From positions 39,969,633 through 40,033,632 of the forward strand of contig NC_057768.1 in NCBI RefSeq assembly GCF_010389155.1: a stretch of 64,000 nucleotides of DNA. Reading direction: 5' to 3'. The first letter of the stretch is position 1, and every line of letters starts with the position of its first letter. Shown here one piece after another: positions 62,178 to 64,000 of the stretch. The notes beneath the pieces are model-generated. The model searched no databases and was not told the DNA's origin. It was given only the letters and a program-made list of their open reading frames with translations. Source of the stretch: Erigeron canadensis (Eukaryota; Streptophyta; Magnoliopsida; Asterales; Asteraceae). The translations under genes and the position numbers were made by a program.

Positions 62178-62299
62178 ATGACTGAAAGCTTGTGGTCGCT
62201 GAAAACGAGGTGCCACGTCACCGGCATTAGCGGCGACGTCGCCGCTAATGCCGGTGACGTGTCACCTCGTTTTCAGCGACCACAAGCTTTGTCAGTCAT
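62178..62299. repeat. 122-bp near-perfect palindrome, right side of the MULE
   Basis: Centre between 62237 and 62238 in GGCGAC|GTCGCC. The inner 53-bp arms (from AAAGCTTGTGGTCGCTG to CAGCGACCACAAGCTTT) differ at one position. The arms go on for 7-9 more bases (ATGACTGA / TCAGTCAT) after a 2-nt size difference. The arms have no spacer, so an RNA copy would be a hairpin with almost no loop. Confidence 0.92.
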
Positions 62300-63288
62300 T
62301 TCTACAAACACATATATTTTATATTGAGAAAAAATAAATTTAAGGTTGTCTAGCATCCAAGTTTAGGTGTGAAACATCTCACATAATAATATTTTAGTAT
62401 TTCTTGTTTAATGAATAAATACTTAGGCCTTATAAATTTTGTGGTTTAAAAAATTAGTATGTGAGTGTTCCACAACTAAGCTTAAATATCCGATAGACTT
62501 ATGTCCTTGTATTACCATCCTCTTCTATCATTTATATTTTACTGTAAAAGAGACGGGTTTGTTTGTTGTCGACTAGAATGAACGCAATGCTCCTACAAAG
62601 ACACATGTCAAAACAATGATTACTATAATTTATTTGTATTATTAATTAAATAAAAGGAAAAGGAAACTGGAGGAGGTGGGTCAAATGATTCCCTTTAACT
62701 AATATTCAATTTGGTTTCACAAAATTTAATATATTTATCTAAAGTTTTGTAATAAAAAGGAGAGCAATGATTTAAAGAAAAACTCCAAAAAATAATACAA
62801 TATCCAAAATATTTTAGAGAAGATACCAAATGATCTATGTATCTAAAGAGTCCTTGATCAAAAAATCACATTTGGTTTTAATAGTACACATTATCCCCTT
62901 TTATTTTATTTGGCCCTTTGATTTATAATTTATTGATGCGTAAAGCAATGAATATTACTGTACTTTGCTATAAAATTAACAAATAATGTTAATAAATTTA
63001 AGGTTTTCAGTAAACTAAAACTGATTTAGGACTTAATAAACTTGATTAAAAATACTTAACTTATTAAATCAATAAAAAAAATGTTTGTTTTATTTACTTT
63101 TACTTTATAAATATTAAAAAACTGACTTAATCAATACAAACACTATTTATCTATTCAATCACTTGGTTAAAAAAAATAAACCCTAAGTGTATTAAATTTG
63201 TACTTAAATGTTTTAATGGATGATATTGAGTTTTTAATAAAGAAATTAAAAGTTGCAGACTTTAGGTGATAGAAGAAGAAGATGCTAA
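62300..63288. other. Intergenic, no gene seen
   Basis: AT-rich; ends with TAA at 63286-63288, the left target site of the Harbinger-type element. Confidence 0.4.
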
Positions 63289-64000
63289 GGCCCTTCCTTA
63301 TAGCTCTTCTAACCTCCGTTCGCAGCACTTCCGACGCATCCAAGCAAGAAGACGCCAGTAGCACCAGGCGCGTCTAGGTCGGCGTCTAGTGCTTTGTTCG
63401 GTTGTTAGACGCTAGGAGATGGTGCTTTGTGGGGCCCGTTTGAGTTTGAATGTTACACAACTAAAAAAAACGTTTTTTTTTAAAAGTAGCTACAGCTAGT
63501 TGCTCCCCCCGCTTCTTTTGAATTTTTTTTTTTTGTTTTCCTATTTAAACAATACCCCTCATTCACATTTTACCACTACTTCTTCACATTTTATTTCCAT
63601 CTTCCAATGTCTTACTCAAAAACTACACTTTCTCTCAACATTTCATCAATCAAAATGCCTAGGAGAATCAACAAAAACCTTCCAAACCAAAACCAAAACC
63701 AAAACCAAAACCAAAACCAAAACACAAACCAAAACCAATACCAAAACACTCTCGATGCTGATTTTGATGCGTTTTTAGGTTTGGGATCTCTTCCAGTGGG
63801 ATCTCCTTCGTCTATGGCGTCGTCTAATATGACGGGGACCTCTACCAGCTTTGGTTTGATGAACCAATCATTTTCGAACTTTTTAGGTTCGCCCTGATTA
63901 ACGAACAGTTTCAGCAATTCATGTTACTGCAAAAATTTCATGAATATCAAGATGCGAGTCAATCCTACCAGAGGCCAGTAGGTGAGACGTCTTCTCAACC
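63289..64000 (+). mobile_element. 5' part of a large PIF/Harbinger-type element (runs off window)
   Basis: Starts GGCCCTTCCTTATAG right after TAA, like the MITE end GGCCTCTGCC at 15241. A GC-rich subterminal part follows (63290-63460), then a TATTTAAA box at about 63541 and the Asn/Gln-rich frame below. The 3' end lies outside the window, so the target duplication cannot be checked. Confidence 0.5.
63607..64000 (+). pseudogene. N-terminal part of a Harbinger-type MYB-like/accessory protein, frameshifted
   Basis: From the ATG at 63607 (or 63655, MPRRINKNLPNQNQ) the frame passes through a (Asn-Gln)n tract of about 20 residues encoded by AACCAA hexamers, then LDADFDAFLGLGSLPVG and SFSNFLGSP, and stops at 63897. 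One base further the frame is open again: LINEQFQQFMLLQKFHEYQD to the window edge. Restoring one C in the CCC run before TGATTAAC would join them, so a 1-bp deletion is likely. Low-complexity N/Q/S/F-rich N-termini with 'NFL' motifs are what I recall of the MYB/SANT-like second protein of plant Harbinger elements. The DNA-binding domain lies past the window. Confidence 0.5.

Larger units (their letters stand above)
57581..62299. mobile_element. Decayed Mutator-like element carrying FAR1-MULE-SWIM-OTU gene, bordered by GACGTC palindromes
   Basis: Between two palindrome groups lie a minus-strand transposase gene with an OTU-protease region, and a plus-strand terminal exon. The left group has two palindromes 88 bp apart (57581-57618 and 57669-57706). 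The right one is a single long palindrome (62178-62299). All three share the core GCGGCGACGTCGCCGCTAAT. True terminal inverted repeats and a 9-bp target duplication were not found, so the limits given are those of the palindromes, not proven element ends. Confidence 0.6.

Overview
The window is nuclear DNA from a flowering plant. The genes have many short GT-AG introns, and the proteins recognised are plant families (AVT-type amino acid carrier, EPL1-like, RINGv, ZF-HD, CLE, DUF632). It is AT-rich, with large intergenic stretches filled by small DNA transposons. A eudicot is likely. Asteraceae is my guess from the general look of the repeats, but the sequence does not prove it.

Layout. Positions 1-1380 hold the 5' part of an AVT1-like vacuolar amino acid transporter (minus strand; its 3' end lies off the window). 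6326-11439 is a complete 12-exon Enhancer-of-polycomb-like (EPL1) gene of 445 aa, minus strand, with one GC-AG intron. 15128-16085 is the 3' remnant of a DUF632 gene, split by a 565-bp Harbinger-type MITE. 16235-18331 is a second AVT1-like copy with the same exon structure and two 1-bp deletions in its last exon. 19-28 kb has no intact gene and is a patchwork of Helitron ends, a MULE-type MITE, hairpin elements and a 1.2-kb foldback element built from minisatellite arms. 29234-29449 is an orphan kinase exon, followed by a hAT MITE and a long-TIR element (30426-31676). 32115-34720 is a complete 7-exon RINGv (MARCH-like) gene, minus strand, 273 aa. 36960-38374 is a 5'-truncated VPS25 (ESCRT-II) relic, plus strand. 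42005-42259 is a small CLE-peptide precursor gene. 44.6-50.6 kb holds a Helitron, a SINE, a MULE-type element with a perfect 9-bp target duplication and a hAT element with a perfect 8-bp duplication. 52853-53656 is an intronless ZF-HD homeobox gene. 57.5-62.3 kb is a decayed Mutator-like element whose minus-strand gene joins a FAR1-type zinc finger, a MULE transposase, a SWIM finger and an OTU cysteine-protease domain; GACGTC-centred palindromes lie at both sides. From 63289 to the window end is the start of a large Harbinger-type element with an Asn/Gln-rich ORF.

The host genes do not form a pathway. They are independent single genes: vacuolar amino acid transport, histone acetyltransferase complex, membrane E3 ligase, peptide hormone and transcription factor. 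The most unusual object is the MULE-OTU element with its palindromes. Next come several small transposons whose termini and target duplications can be read directly, and gene relics broken by mobile DNA.
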